A DNA stretch of 41,527 bases. It comes from Nocardioides immobilis. Lineage in GTDB: Bacteria; Actinomycetota; Actinomycetes; Propionibacteriales; Nocardioidaceae. Under the pieces are notes generated by a model. That model was not told the origin of the DNA. It was given only the letters and a program-made list of their open reading frames with translations, and did not search any database. Where the stretch lies: the NCBI RefSeq assembly GCF_003515065.1, contig NZ_QXGH01000049.1:1-41527 (forward strand). The letters run 5' to 3'. How positions within the stretch are numbered: position 1 is the first letter of the stretch; every line of letters starts with the position of its first letter. A program made the position numbers and the translations under genes. Of this stretch, positions 24,552 to 34,308 are shown one piece after another.

Positions 24552-27235
24552 CCCGCACTCCCGAAGAGGTGGTCGGCGCCCTCGCCGCGGTGGCCGGGCT
24601 GGCGCCGTTCGACGAGACGAGCACGTGGCAGGACGCGCTCTTCGACGGCGAGGCGCTGCGGCTGCCGGACGAGCCGGACCGGGTGCTGCTGGCTGCCCTC
24701 GCCGAGGAGTACGCCCAGCTCGACGAGCACGCCGCGACGGTCGTCGACCGCGCCCACCAGGACTGGCTCGAGCGGATCCTCGGGATCCCCCGGCTGCCCG
24801 TGGTGCCGGACCGGGTCGTCGCGCACGCCACCATCGACCCCAAGGTTGCCCCGGCCGTGCTCCCGGTCGGCACCCTGCTGCGCGGCGGCAAGGACCTCGC
24901 CAAGCGGGAGCGTCGCTACGCGACCCTCGACGTGCTCACTGCCCACGGCGCCGCCCTGGCCGGGCTCCGCAGCCTGGTCCCCGGCGGCAACCCCGCCGGG
25001 CGGCCCGGAGCCGCGGCGTCCGCGCCGGAGTTCCCGCTCGAGCCGAGGCTAGGGCCCAACGCGCCGCACACCCTCCGGATCTGGTCTCCGGCGCTGGTGT
25101 TCTCCGGCGGGACGATGGGGGTGGACATCTCGTTCAAGGACGCGTCCGGCGTGGCCGCGCTGACCGGCGTGATGTGGCGCTGCTCGCTCCCGGACGGGTC
25201 GCCCGGCGACCCCACCGTCGGCATCGTGTCCGGCGACACGGTGTCCCTGGCCCTGAAGGAAAAGTGTGGAGCCCCAGACGGCGAGGTCGCCTGGATCGAG
25301 GCGGTCGTGCCTGCGCACGTCGACGTCCCCGAGACCCTCAGCTTCACCGGCGTCGACATCGCCGTCACCTCCCGCTCCGAGGTGGTGCCGCAAGCGGGGT
25401 TCTACAACGACGGCGCGGTCGACGTCAGCAAGGAGTTCCAGCCCTTCGGAGCGGTGGCCAAGCGCGGCGACGCGTTCTACCTCCGCTGCGACGAGGCGTT
25501 CGGCAAGGCCGTCGACGAGGTGACGGTGACCGTGTCCGTGATGGCCGAGGAGGGAGCGCCGCTGTTCCTGTCCGTCGGCGGCAGCGGCGTCCCGACCTAC
25601 GTGTACAACGAGGTGTCCCAACAGATCGTCCAGCTCAAGAAGCTGCTCGGCCTCTCCTCACAGAACGTCCTGGACAAGCTCGACCTCATCGACGGCTACC
25701 TGGGCGATCGCGGCGATGCCCAGGTCGTGTGGCAGCGCCGGGTGAAAGGCGGATGGCAGGGCGTGGGGGACCCGTCCTCCGCCTTCACCGGCGTCCAGGC
25801 CACGATCGCGGACGACATCGCGTCGGAGCCGGTGAGCATCAGTGGCCAGCCGGGCCACTACCTGCGGGCCTTCCTGTCCAAGGGCGACTTCGGATGGACC
25901 GACTACCAGGAGAAGGTCGCCGCGTTCGCCACCAAGGCGGTCGCCGGGACCACCCCGAAACCGACGATGCCGGTCCCGCCGGTCCCGCCGATCGCTTCGG
26001 CCATCACCGTCCGCTACACGACACTGCCGGTGGCCGCGACCCGCGTGGAGTCCGTGAGCGGCTGGCGCCGCGCGGAGCAGCCGCCGACCGGATCGTTCCA
26101 CCCGTTCCGGCGCGCTGTCGACGACAGTGGCGCGACCGGGATGGTCGCCCTCGGTCTGGAGCTCCCGGACCGGGCGCTGGGGTCGACGGTCTCGGTGTGG
26201 TTCGACATCGACTCGGCGTCACCCTGCGGGGTCGCCGACGATGTCCCGGCCCGCTGGGAGTCGTGGACCGGTACGGCGTGGCAGCCCCTCCCCGTCGCCG
26301 ACGGGAGCCGCGGCCTGCGCGAGAGTGGCCTGGTCAGGTTCGTCGCGCCGCAAGGGTGGCCGAGCGGCTGCGCCGGCGTGGACGCCGTGAGCGGGCGCTG
26401 GATCCGCCTGGTCACCGAGGCGCCGGGGATGCTCGGCGTGATCCGCGGGGTCACCACGGACGCCGTCGTGGCGTCGTTCGTTTCCGCCGAGGCCGACCCC
26501 GAGACTGACCCGAGCCACGACGCCCTGCTCCCGCCCGGGACCATCAAGGGCACCGTCTCACCGGTCCCCGGCGTCAAGAAGGTGACCAACCTGTCGTCCG
26601 TGCGCGGCCGCGGGCCCGAGGACGACCGGGGCTACCGCCGGCGCGCTTCGGCCCTCGCTCGGCACCGCGGCCGGGCGGTGGCGGCCTGGGACTACGAGCA
26701 GCACGTGGCCCTGGGCTTCCCGGAGATCGCTGCGGTCCGGTGTCTGCCGCACACCCGGTCCGACGGCACCCGCCGGGCCGGCAGCGTCGGGGTCCTGGTG
26801 CTGCCGGACCGGCCCGACGAGCCGACCCCCCGACCCTCGGTCAGCCTGACCGGTCGGATCACCGACCTGCTGCGGCCGTTGATGCCGGTGGGCGCTGACG
26901 TCGCGGTGGTCTGCCCGCTGTACGCGCCGGTCAGCGTCGTCGCCACCATCACCCTCAATCGCGGGGTCGCCGCCCTCATCGGACTGGAGACCATCACCAC
27001 CCGCCTCGACGCCCTCCTGCACCCGGTCACACCGGGTCCGGCCCGATGGGGGGTCACCCTCTACGCGTCGTCCCTGGTCGCCGCCATGGAGCGAATGGAG
27101 GTCGTCGAGGTGGTGACCAGCTTCGAGCTGCGCAACGAGGCCGGCGACGCGGTCGAGGTCGTCGAGGTGGACCCCTGCCGCGGCCTCTACTGCTCCTCTG
27201 GCGCCCACACGCTCACCGTCGAGGAGCAGCTGTGA
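24548..27235 (+). CDS. Large baseplate protein, J-like (Afp11/Pvc11-like)
   Basis: An 895-residue protein with GTG at 24548 overlapping the gp25 stop. The N-terminus resembles the helical start of baseplate wedge proteins (EEYAQLDEHAATVVDRAHQD, then LERILGIPRLPVVPDRVVAH). The C-terminal third is the baseplate J-like fold: RGRGPEDDRGYRRRASALAR, RAVAAWDYEQHVALGFPEI, RCLPHTRSDGTRRAGSVGVL and LMPVGADVAVVCPLYAPVSV. It forms wedges around the spike with the gp25- and Afp12-like proteins. No unusual domains were noted. The stop overlaps the next GTG. Confidence 0.88.
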   Translation: MTRTPEEVVGALAAVAGLAPFDETSTWQDALFDGEALRLPDEPDRVLLAALAEEYAQLDEHAATVVDRAHQDWLERILGIPRLPVVPDRVVAHATIDPKVAPAVLPVGTLLRGGKDLAKRERRYATLDVLTAHGAALAGLRSLVPGGNPAGRPGAAASAPEFPLEPRLGPNAPHTLRIWSPALVFSGGTMGVDISFKDASGVAALTGVMWRCSLPDGSPGDPTVGIVSGDTVSLALKEKCGAPDGEVAWIEAVVPAHVDVPETLSFTGVDIAVTSRSEVVPQAGFYNDGAVDVSKEFQPFGAVAKRGDAFYLRCDEAFGKAVDEVTVTVSVMAEEGAPLFLSVGGSGVPTYVYNEVSQQIVQLKKLLGLSSQNVLDKLDLIDGYLGDRGDAQVVWQRRVKGGWQGVGDPSSAFTGVQATIADDIASEPVSISGQPGHYLRAFLSKGDFGWTDYQEKVAAFATKAVAGTTPKPTMPVPPVPPIASAITVRYTTLPVAATRVESVSGWRRAEQPPTGSFHPFRRAVDDSGATGMVALGLELPDRALGSTVSVWFDIDSASPCGVADDVPARWESWTGTAWQPLPVADGSRGLRESGLVRFVAPQGWPSGCAGVDAVSGRWIRLVTEAPGMLGVIRGVTTDAVVASFVSAEADPETDPSHDALLPPGTIKGTVSPVPGVKKVTNLSSVRGRGPEDDRGYRRRASALARHRGRAVAAWDYEQHVALGFPEIAAVRCLPHTRSDGTRRAGSVGVLVLPDRPDEPTPRPSVSLTGRITDLLRPLMPVGADVAVVCPLYAPVSVVATITLNRGVAALIGLETITTRLDALLHPVTPGPARWGVTLYASSLVAAMERMEVVEVVTSFELRNEAGDAVEVVEVDPCRGLYCSSGAHTLTVEEQL

Positions 27236-28893
27236 CCAGCCAGCAACCCCCGACCCTCGAGCTGCCCGCTCCGCCCTCCGCGCCGGACGCCGACTGGGCC
27301 ACCATCCTGAACCGGCTGATGCGCGCGCTCACCGACGCTGCCCCCACCTCCTGGTCCGACCACAACCTGGCCGACCCCGGGGTGACCCTGGCCGAGGTAG
27401 CGGCGTTCGGTCTGGCCGACCTGCACTACCGGACTGAGGAGCGCAGCTTCGACAGCTGGCCGCTGGAGGTCCGGGCCTACGACCCGCCCGCGGGTCGGCA
27501 CTGGCACGCCACTCTGCCCGCGGGCCAGGTGGGCGCGATCGCGACCAATCTGGCGGCCAGGCCCGCGGCCGGCCAGCCCACCAACGCCGCCGTCCTGGAG
27601 CCCCTCGTGCGGGCGTGCGACCAGCCGTCCGACGCGGTCGAGCTGCTCGGCCGACCACCGTGGGACGTCGTGTGGACCCCCGGCCAGCGTCCGCACGTCA
27701 TCGCCCTGCTCCGCACCCGGCTGGTGCGGGCCGCCGCCCACGAGTACGCCGACCTGGTCGCGTCCACAGTCGAGGCCGAACGCAAGTCAGACGACGCCCT
27801 GGACGACACGGACGCGCGCGCGGCCCTCCGCCTGGCGCCGCACCTGCCGCTGTGGCCGACCGAGCTCGCGGCCCTGGTTCGACGTGAACGACGTCGGCTC
27901 GGGCAGGAGGCGCTCGTCGCCCGCCTCGCCGACGTCCGCGCCGCCACGTCGACGGCCGCGGTGGCGGCGAACCGGACCGCACTCCTCCGCGAAGACCTCA
28001 CGACCAGTGAGGCCGACATCGCCCTGGCTGCGGCCCGTATGCCTGTCGGCGTGCTGCCCGAGCAGCTCGAGTCCGCCGACGGCGCCACCCGGATCTGGCC
28101 GCCGCACCCGATCCAGGCCCTGACCTGCGAGCCGGTGACCGCCGAGGACTACGCGCGCCGCGCCCGCGCGGACAGTCGGGTCAATCGGGCCTGGGCGGTG
28201 CCCGGACGACTCGACGGTGTCGCCTGGAACGGCCTGCCGACGGGGTCCCTGCCCGACATCGGCGTCGACCCGGCGGCCGCGGCCCTCACGCTCGTCGTGG
28301 AGCGTGATCCCGAGGACCACACGGAGCTCACTCCCGCCGAGGAGCAGCTGTTCCTGCGGGCGGTCCTGAGGCAGGCCATCGGCACGGAGTGCGACGCGCC
28401 GTACCCGTCCTGGCTGGACACGTTGAACCCCAACGACCCGCGCCGGGTCATCTGCGACGAGGTGGGCGCCGGTCTGCTACGGACCGCACAGATCGTCGTC
28501 CAGGGCACGGTCGTCACCGGCGTCGGTGTCGACCCCGCGGTCACCCTGCAGGGGGTTCGGGACCGGATAGACGCGTTCTTCCTCAGCGGTCGAGGACCGG
28601 TTGCGCCGCCGCGACCCCCGGACGTGTCCGGTCCGTGGCCGCTGCACGAGCAGCCACCGGGAGGCTGGCTGCCCGGCGACCCGATCCGCTTCACCGAGGT
28701 GATCGAGGCGATCGTTGCCGACCCGACGGTGCTCGGGGTCGAGGACCTGGCGATGCAGGTCCTCGGCGATGCCGACTTCCTCCGCCTCGCCGACGGCGCG
28801 CTGCCGATCCCGGCCAATGCCGTGCCGCGGATCGCGAGCTTCGACTGCCTCACCGTCAGCTTCGCTCTCACGGGGGAGTGCTCCGATGCGTAG
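27232..28893 (+). CDS. Baseplate wedge protein (Afp12/Pvc12-like)
   Basis: A 553-residue protein starting at the overlapped GTG 27232; an open frame extends upstream but lies within the Afp11-like gene. The N-terminus has the usual wedge signature NLADPGVTLAEVAAFGLADL, YRTEERSFDSWPLEVRAY. The middle is Arg/Glu-rich helical sequence (~180-290). The C-terminal part carries LRQAIGTECDAPYPSWLDT, VGVDPAVTLQGVRDRIDAF and IRFTEVIEAIVADPTVLGVE, typical of J-type proteins. It pairs with the Afp11-like protein to build the wedge. It overlaps the next gene by eight bases. Confidence 0.82.
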   Translation: MTSQQPPTLELPAPPSAPDADWATILNRLMRALTDAAPTSWSDHNLADPGVTLAEVAAFGLADLHYRTEERSFDSWPLEVRAYDPPAGRHWHATLPAGQVGAIATNLAARPAAGQPTNAAVLEPLVRACDQPSDAVELLGRPPWDVVWTPGQRPHVIALLRTRLVRAAAHEYADLVASTVEAERKSDDALDDTDARAALRLAPHLPLWPTELAALVRRERRRLGQEALVARLADVRAATSTAAVAANRTALLREDLTTSEADIALAAARMPVGVLPEQLESADGATRIWPPHPIQALTCEPVTAEDYARRARADSRVNRAWAVPGRLDGVAWNGLPTGSLPDIGVDPAAAALTLVVERDPEDHTELTPAEEQLFLRAVLRQAIGTECDAPYPSWLDTLNPNDPRRVICDEVGAGLLRTAQIVVQGTVVTGVGVDPAVTLQGVRDRIDAFFLSGRGPVAPPRPPDVSGPWPLHEQPPGGWLPGDPIRFTEVIEAIVADPTVLGVEDLAMQVLGDADFLRLADGALPIPANAVPRIASFDCLTVSFALTGECSDA

Positions 28894-29734
28894 CCCGGAC
28901 TACACCCGCCTCGCGCAGCAGCTGCCGGCGCTCTACCAGGAGGACGCCACGTCCTTCGCCCAGGTCGACGCGTTCCTTGGCCTGGCCGACGAGCTCGACC
29001 ACGCGTACCTCGAGCGGCTGGAGGACCTGGCCCTGACCGCCGGTCCTGACGCCATGCTCCGGTGGCCGGCCGAGCTCCCGCTCGACGCCGGCAAGGACGC
29101 CGTCCTGGCGTCGTACGCCGAGGCCTACGACGTGGTGGCCGAGTGGCTGGGCTTCGCTTTCCCGCCCGGATGGACGGCAACCGAGCCGGGACTGGCCAAG
29201 CGGCGCACCGTGCTGGCCGCGATGACCCGGCTCTGGCGTCGCCGCGGGACCCCTCGGGGTTTCCTCGACTGGTTCTGCCGGTACTTCGACATGCCGGCGG
29301 CTGCTCGCCCCCTGCTGGTGGAGCACTTCAAGGCGCCCGGCGCCCAGCTGGTCGCCGAGCCCTACACGGCGACCCTGTTCGTGCCGAGCACCGCGGACTT
29401 CGAGGAGTTTCGACGCCGGCGCGAGGCCGTCGAGTTCGTCAACTGGTACGCGCCCGCCCATGTCTGGATCCGGGTCTGCTTCGTCTCGCCCAAGCTGTTC
29501 GAGGAGATCGGTATCCTTGCCTCCCCTCCGGTCCTCTCGCAGAAGCCGACCGAACAGGACCTCAAGGCGTACGCCGAGGCGGTCGCGACCCACCAGAAGG
29601 ACCTCAACGCCCTGCTCTGCTCCGTGGTCTCGGTGGTGAGCCACGCGAACGGCGTGCACATCTACAAGTGCATCGACGAGGGCCGCGGCCTCGATCGGCT
29701 GGACGCGGGGCTGCTCCCGCACGACGGCCACTGA
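28886..29734 (+). CDS. Phage tail protein I-like baseplate/fibre connector
   Basis: A 282-residue protein with ATG at 28886 behind GGGGGAG, overlapping the previous gene. The first half follows the P2 tail protein I pattern: LPALYQEDATSFAQVDAFLG, then LEDLALTAGPDAMLRWPAEL and AAMTRLWRRRGTPRGFLDWF followed by CRYFD. The second half has a beta strand block ending in EFVNWYAPAHVWIRVCF, also common to this family. It usually connects wedges to fibres. Twenty-eight bases separate it from the fibre-like gene downstream. Confidence 0.8.
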   Translation: MRSPDYTRLAQQLPALYQEDATSFAQVDAFLGLADELDHAYLERLEDLALTAGPDAMLRWPAELPLDAGKDAVLASYAEAYDVVAEWLGFAFPPGWTATEPGLAKRRTVLAAMTRLWRRRGTPRGFLDWFCRYFDMPAAARPLLVEHFKAPGAQLVAEPYTATLFVPSTADFEEFRRRREAVEFVNWYAPAHVWIRVCFVSPKLFEEIGILASPPVLSQKPTEQDLKAYAEAVATHQKDLNALLCSVVSVVSHANGVHIYKCIDEGRGLDRLDAGLLPHDGH

Positions 29735-29762
29735 CCCAGCTCGCACCGACGAAAGGCTGACC

Positions 29763-31727
29763 ATGGCGATCAAGGAAACCGAATACCCGATCTACGAACC
29801 GGGTCAGACCCTGACGGCCGACCAGCTCAACACGACGACCGCGTTCCTCTTGGCGCGCGACCGGCTGCTGGGCAAGCTGGTCGGGTTCGGCATCAACGCT
29901 GGGCTGGGCGGGACAGTCGCCGGCAACAAGCTGACGATTGCGCCCGGCCGGGCCGTCGACCAGGCCGGCACGCCGCTGGCCCTGATCGCGGCCCACGACA
30001 TCACCCTGCCGCCGACGCCGGTGACGCCGTCGTACGACTTCATCAACTCCAACGCCACCGGGTTCAGCATCGTGATCGAGGCTCGGGACGACATCGCCCC
30101 TCCTCCCGCGTGTGGGGAGGCCGGCTGCGGCGGTCACCCGGAGCTGCACACTCCGGTGGTCGACGTCCGAGTCGTCCGGGGCCGACTGACTGGCAGCTGG
30201 ATGAAGTTCGAGCAGGAGGAGCTGCTCGGAGTCCGGCCGATCCTCGTCGACGCGAGCGCGAACCCCACCGGGTGGACCTACGCCAAGCTGCGCGACGCGA
30301 TCGTCCAGCGGCTCACCAACGGCGGCGACCCGCTTGTCAGCGCCACTCTGATCGCCAAGCTTCAGGCCACGGACATGGCCGCCGGTGACCTCCCCGGAGT
30401 CAAGGGCTACAAGTGCGGCTGGCTCAACATGGTGCTGTTCGCGACCCTCGACCTGCTCCGCTGCGAGGCGCTGTGCGCGCTGCTCGACGACAAGACGACC
30501 AAGCGGAACGGCGTCGTTCTGGGGTGGCTGCACCAGGAGACGGCGGGCTGGGTGTTCGACTGCTCCTACCGCCACCACTGGGAACCCCCGCGCGGTTTCA
30601 CCGAGGCGTTCCTGGGCGGGACCTGCTCCGACCCGTGCGCGCTGTATCGCGAGGAGGTCGAGGGACTGCTCGGTTCCTATGCGCCACCGGACCCGCCGCC
30701 GGCCGGTGGCGGGGGCACGGTCCATCCGCCGCACTACTGCAAGCACCACAAGCTGCTCTGGAAGGACTGCCTCGTCGTCACCTTCCCCCCGAAGAAGATC
30801 GACCCGGACTGGAAGAAGTACTGGGTCAGGCCCAAGGACTTCGACCCGCGCGGGCCGATCTGGAATCCACCGATCAAGTACGACCCACAGGTCATCTACG
30901 AGATCGACCCCATCGACACCCTCGAGGACGGGTTCCTCCATGGGGGTGACCTGCTCGGTCACCCGGCCGACGAGGTCTCCAAGGTCCTGACCGATTCCGT
31001 CAAGGAGCTCGGCGGAAAGGCGACCATCAAGGTGGTCAAGGACGCCGAGCTGAGCAAGCTCGACGGGTACCTGCCCTCGACCGGGTTCAGCCCGTCGGAC
31101 GTCATGGTGCTCACCGTCGACGGTGCCGGGCACGTGATCGGCACCGGCCGGATCTCCGCCCTGCACACCACTCGGGAGATGGGCGCAGCGCTGCCCCGGG
31201 CCGTCGAGGCCGCGGACACGGCAACGACGGCAGCCGCTGGCATCGCCCAGACGGTCAAGGGGTTCGAGGCACAGGTCGGCGAGTTCGACAACCAGATGAA
31301 GACCCTCAGCGGGGACGTGAAGTCGCTGGACGAGCAGTTCAAGGGCATCACCACGCTGAACGAGCGGGTCATCAAGCTCGAGGGCGGCTTTCAGGTGATC
31401 ACCCGGACTCGTGAGCCCGGGCTGACAGCGGGCTTCGATGTCGACTTCGCGCGGGGGATCGCGGAGTTCGCCGGCACCACGGTGGAGGCGATGCGCTCGC
31501 TGGGCCAGGTCGGCAACCGCAACTTCGAGCGCTACACCGCAGCGGCCGCGCACGCGCAGGCGGAGCTCGACCTGTCCGTGGCCACCGGAGAACCGGCCGC
31601 ACTGACCGTGGCGACGCTCGAGGTCCTCGACACCATGCGCACGATGGTCAAGGCCGCCGGAGTTGACCCCTCGACCGGCCGGGCCCTCGACGCCAAGCTG
31701 CGCGGGTTGCGGGGCATGGTCCGGTGA
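29763..31727 (+). CDS. Cys/His-rich fibre-like eCIS protein with C-terminal coiled coil
   Basis: A 654-residue protein with ATG at 29763 behind AAAGG. The N-terminal ~90 residues look like a fibre or baseplate attachment domain (YEPGQTLTADQLNTTTAFLL, then VGFGINAGLGGTVAGNKLTI and APGRAVDQAGTPL). Residues ~115-340 contain many Cys and His: CGEAGCGGH, KCGWLN, LRCEALC, DCSYRHHW, CSDPCALY and HYCKHHKLLWKDC. A Pro-rich linker lies at ~305-320. Residues ~480-560 are heptad-like helices (VKGFEAQVGEFDNQMKTLSG, DVKSLDEQFKGITTLNERVI) and probably oligomerise. Its place beside the tail I-like gene supports an outer fibre or cage role. There is no known receptor-binding domain. The stop overlaps the next GTG. 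Confidence 0.7.
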   Translation: MAIKETEYPIYEPGQTLTADQLNTTTAFLLARDRLLGKLVGFGINAGLGGTVAGNKLTIAPGRAVDQAGTPLALIAAHDITLPPTPVTPSYDFINSNATGFSIVIEARDDIAPPPACGEAGCGGHPELHTPVVDVRVVRGRLTGSWMKFEQEELLGVRPILVDASANPTGWTYAKLRDAIVQRLTNGGDPLVSATLIAKLQATDMAAGDLPGVKGYKCGWLNMVLFATLDLLRCEALCALLDDKTTKRNGVVLGWLHQETAGWVFDCSYRHHWEPPRGFTEAFLGGTCSDPCALYREEVEGLLGSYAPPDPPPAGGGGTVHPPHYCKHHKLLWKDCLVVTFPPKKIDPDWKKYWVRPKDFDPRGPIWNPPIKYDPQVIYEIDPIDTLEDGFLHGGDLLGHPADEVSKVLTDSVKELGGKATIKVVKDAELSKLDGYLPSTGFSPSDVMVLTVDGAGHVIGTGRISALHTTREMGAALPRAVEAADTATTAAAGIAQTVKGFEAQVGEFDNQMKTLSGDVKSLDEQFKGITTLNERVIKLEGGFQVITRTREPGLTAGFDVDFARGIAEFAGTTVEAMRSLGQVGNRNFERYTAAAAHAQAELDLSVATGEPAALTVATLEVLDTMRTMVKAAGVDPSTGRALDAKLRGLRGMVR

Positions 31728-32983
31728 CCGACGTGGCCGTCGATCGGCTCCGCATCCGTGGCCCCGGTGCGCGACGGCTGGCCGCGGTGGCTGGCCGGGA
31801 GCTCCCGGCTGCGCTCGAACGCGCCCTCGGCGACGTGGCCGACCTCCGGCTCGAGACGATCACCGTCCGGCTCGACCTCGACCCCGATGAGTACGACGAC
31901 GCAACGCTCGCGGTCCTGTGGGCGGACGCGATCCGCGTGCAGGTCCTTGGTGCTGCCGGCCGGACTTCGGGCTCACCCGCCGGCGGGACGCCGGGCGCCC
32001 GGACCCCGGCTGGCCCCACCTCGTGGTTCCCGTCACCCACTGGGTCGCCCGAGGACGTCGCGGCGGCGGCGGCCGACTGGCTGGCCCGGCCCCGAGCCGT
32101 CGAGCACCTCGTCCCCCGGGCGCTTCTGTTGCTGGCCCGGCCAGACGTCGCGGCCGTCGCACTCCTCCTGGGTGACGCCAGCTGGTCGCGGCTGGTGACA
32201 CGCTTGCGCGCCACGCTCTCGGCCCCGGCCCGGTCGGCACCCCCGGCCGGCACGCCTGTCGACGGATCCGTCGAGTCCACCCGCAGGCCGCCGACGTCGA
32301 GCGAAGACGCGCGCGGCGAGCTTCCGACTCCGCGGGGTCCGTCCGATCCGGCGCTGCCACCGGTGCCGACCTTCGACCCGGCGGCCGAGCCGAGCGCGCC
32401 CGGCGGCGCGCCTGCCCCGGACCTCGCCGGCCTCCGCGGACACCTCGACACGCTCGGCGACTTGGTGGACGAGAACGCCGGCCAGGTCGACCTGACCACG
32501 GTGACCCGGGCGGCGGGCCTGGCGCTGCTGTGGCCGTGGCTGGCCGACGTCTGTCGTGAGGCCCTCCGGTCGGCGCCGGCCGGGGAGCCCCACCGGCTGC
32601 GCGCGCACATCCTGGCCCGGCTCGCCGATCCCGAGGACGGCGGCCTGCTCGAGGATCCCCTGGTACGTCTACTGGCCGGCGTACCGGACGGCGACCAGGT
32701 CACGGTGCCGGCACTGGACCCATGTCTGCCCACGGTGGACGAGTGCGCCGAGCGGGCACTGGCGGCGTTCGCGGGGCTGCTGCCCGGGTTCGCGAGCTCG
32801 AGCCCACGCTTCGTGCGCGACCAGTGGGTGCGCCGGCTCGGGCTCCTCGACGCCACCACGACACCGGCCCGGCTGGCCGCCGCCACCCACCCGCTCGACG
32901 TCCTCCTGCCGAAGCTGCCCTATCCGGTGGCCCTCTTCAAGCTGCCGTGGTCGCCGCCGGTCAGCGTGAGGTTCCGGCCGTGA
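31724..32983 (+). CDS. CIS tape-measure-family protein (Afp14-like family, short)
   Basis: A 419-residue protein with overlapped GTG at 31724. The N-terminus (VDRLRIRGPGARRLAAVAGR, then LRLETITVRLDLDPD) and the C-terminal signature (VLLPKLPYPVALFKLPWSPP) match the family annotated as contractile injection system tape measure protein. A Pro/Ala/Gly-rich low-complexity linker lies at ~165-235, followed by a helical block LLWPWLADVCREAL. It is short for a length ruler, so the assignment to a tape function rests on the family name. It directly precedes the AAA+ gene, as in other eCIS loci. Confidence 0.75.
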   Translation: MTDVAVDRLRIRGPGARRLAAVAGRELPAALERALGDVADLRLETITVRLDLDPDEYDDATLAVLWADAIRVQVLGAAGRTSGSPAGGTPGARTPAGPTSWFPSPTGSPEDVAAAAADWLARPRAVEHLVPRALLLLARPDVAAVALLLGDASWSRLVTRLRATLSAPARSAPPAGTPVDGSVESTRRPPTSSEDARGELPTPRGPSDPALPPVPTFDPAAEPSAPGGAPAPDLAGLRGHLDTLGDLVDENAGQVDLTTVTRAAGLALLWPWLADVCREALRSAPAGEPHRLRAHILARLADPEDGGLLEDPLVRLLAGVPDGDQVTVPALDPCLPTVDECAERALAAFAGLLPGFASSSPRFVRDQWVRRLGLLDATTTPARLAAATHPLDVLLPKLPYPVALFKLPWSPPVSVRFRP

Positions 32984-34308
32984 CCGCGACCACCGAGGCC
33001 CCCACCCGCACCCCGGTCGACGAGCTCCGGGCCGCGCTCGAGACCCTCGACGCGATGCTGTGCCTGCGCGCCGAGGAGCGCTGTGCCAGCCCGGGCGGCC
33101 ACCGGTTGACCGTCGAGGGCTTCGGGGAGCAGCTACCCGACCTGGACCGGTACGACGGCCTCGGCCCGCTGGCCGCCACCATCGCCGCCGCCGGCCTGAC
33201 CGCCGCGGAGGCGCTGGTGCTCGTCGCCGCGCTCGCCCCAGAGGTCGACGAGCGGTTCGCCGCCCGCTACACCGCGCTCACCGACCGTCCGGGGGTCACC
33301 GGGCTTACTTGCGAGGTGGCGCGGACCCTGGTGGCCCGCTCACTCGGCGGCCGGCTCGACGCGAACCTCACCTTGTCGGCACACGGGACCCTCCGAGCTG
33401 CCGGGCTGCTGGTGCTCGACCCGCCCGGTGACGATCCGACGTCCGTGCTTCGCGTCGAGCCGGGGCTGGCCGCCTGGCTCCTTGGCCTGCCGCCGGCCGA
33501 GCCGGCGGTCTCGGCCGACTTCCCGGCCACGCCGCTGCGCACCGTGCACACCCTGGACGACGTCGTCCTCCCCGCCCGGGCCCGCGCGCGGGTGGCCGAC
33601 CTCAGGGCCCGGATCGCACACCGCGACCTCGTGGTCGAGGAGTGGGGTTTCGGTCGGCACCACGACAACACCGCCGGGCTGGTGGCGCTTTTCCACGGCC
33701 CTCCGGGCACCGGCAAGACGATGACGGCGGCCGTGATCGCCGCCGCGACCGGGCGGCCGGCGTACGTCGTAGACCTGTCCGCGCTGGTCTCCAAATACAT
33801 CGGCGAGACCGAGAAGTCCCTGGCCCGCATCTTCGACCGCGCGGCCCGCGAGCGCAGCATCCTGGTCTTCGACGAGGCGGATGCCGTCTTCGGGACCCGG
33901 ACCGAAGTCTCCGACGCACACGACCGCTATGCGAACCAGGAGGTCTCCTACCTGCTGTCCCGGATCGAGGAGCACCCAGGGATGGTCATCCTCACCACCA
34001 ACCTGCTCGGCAACATCGATGCGGCGTTCCGCCGCCGCATCCACGTCGTCGTCGAGTTCCCGATGCCGGGCCCGGCCGAGCGCGAGCGCCTCTGGCTCGG
34101 GGCACTGCCCCCCGAGCTCCCGCTGGCCGAGGGCGTCGACCTGGTCGACCTGGCCGAGCGCTACTCGTTGAGTGGCGCGCAGATCCGCGACGCTGTCCTC
34201 GAGGCCGCCTACCTCGCGGCCGCGGGCGATCGGGTCGTGCGGGCGGAGGAGCTGGTGGCGGGCGTCCGGCGGCAGTACGACAAGGCGGGGAAGACGGTCC
34301 CGGCGTGA
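32980..34308 (+). CDS. AAA+ ATPase of the eCIS (Afp15/Pvc15-like)
   Basis: A 442-residue protein starting at the overlapped GTG 32980. The N-terminal ~200 residues are a helical domain of the kind seen in eCIS ATPases. The AAA+ core has Walker A GPPGTGKT (240-247, Lys246), the pore-loop region SKYIGETEKSLARIF, Walker B ILVFDEAD (Asp298, Glu299), sensor 1 Asn in LTTNLLGNIDAAF, and an arginine finger in FRRRI. Helix ALS in YSLSGAQIRDAVLEAAYLA is the sensor 2 region. In related systems it is needed for particle assembly, possibly as an unfoldase that loads cargo or positions the tape protein. It overlaps the 1700-residue payload-like gene, which fits such a partnership. Confidence 0.92.
   Translation: MTATTEAPTRTPVDELRAALETLDAMLCLRAEERCASPGGHRLTVEGFGEQLPDLDRYDGLGPLAATIAAAGLTAAEALVLVAALAPEVDERFAARYTALTDRPGVTGLTCEVARTLVARSLGGRLDANLTLSAHGTLRAAGLLVLDPPGDDPTSVLRVEPGLAAWLLGLPPAEPAVSADFPATPLRTVHTLDDVVLPARARARVADLRARIAHRDLVVEEWGFGRHHDNTAGLVALFHGPPGTGKTMTAAVIAAATGRPAYVVDLSALVSKYIGETEKSLARIFDRAARERSILVFDEADAVFGTRTEVSDAHDRYANQEVSYLLSRIEEHPGMVILTTNLLGNIDAAFRRRIHVVVEFPMPGPAERERLWLGALPPELPLAEGVDLVDLAERYSLSGAQIRDAVLEAAYLAAAGDRVVRAEELVAGVRRQYDKAGKTVPA

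Noticed and set aside
29604..31553. Minus-strand open frame of about 650 codons opposite the fibre-like gene
   Set aside because: Antisense to a gene with a good ribosome site and domain structure; no recognisable motif of its own.
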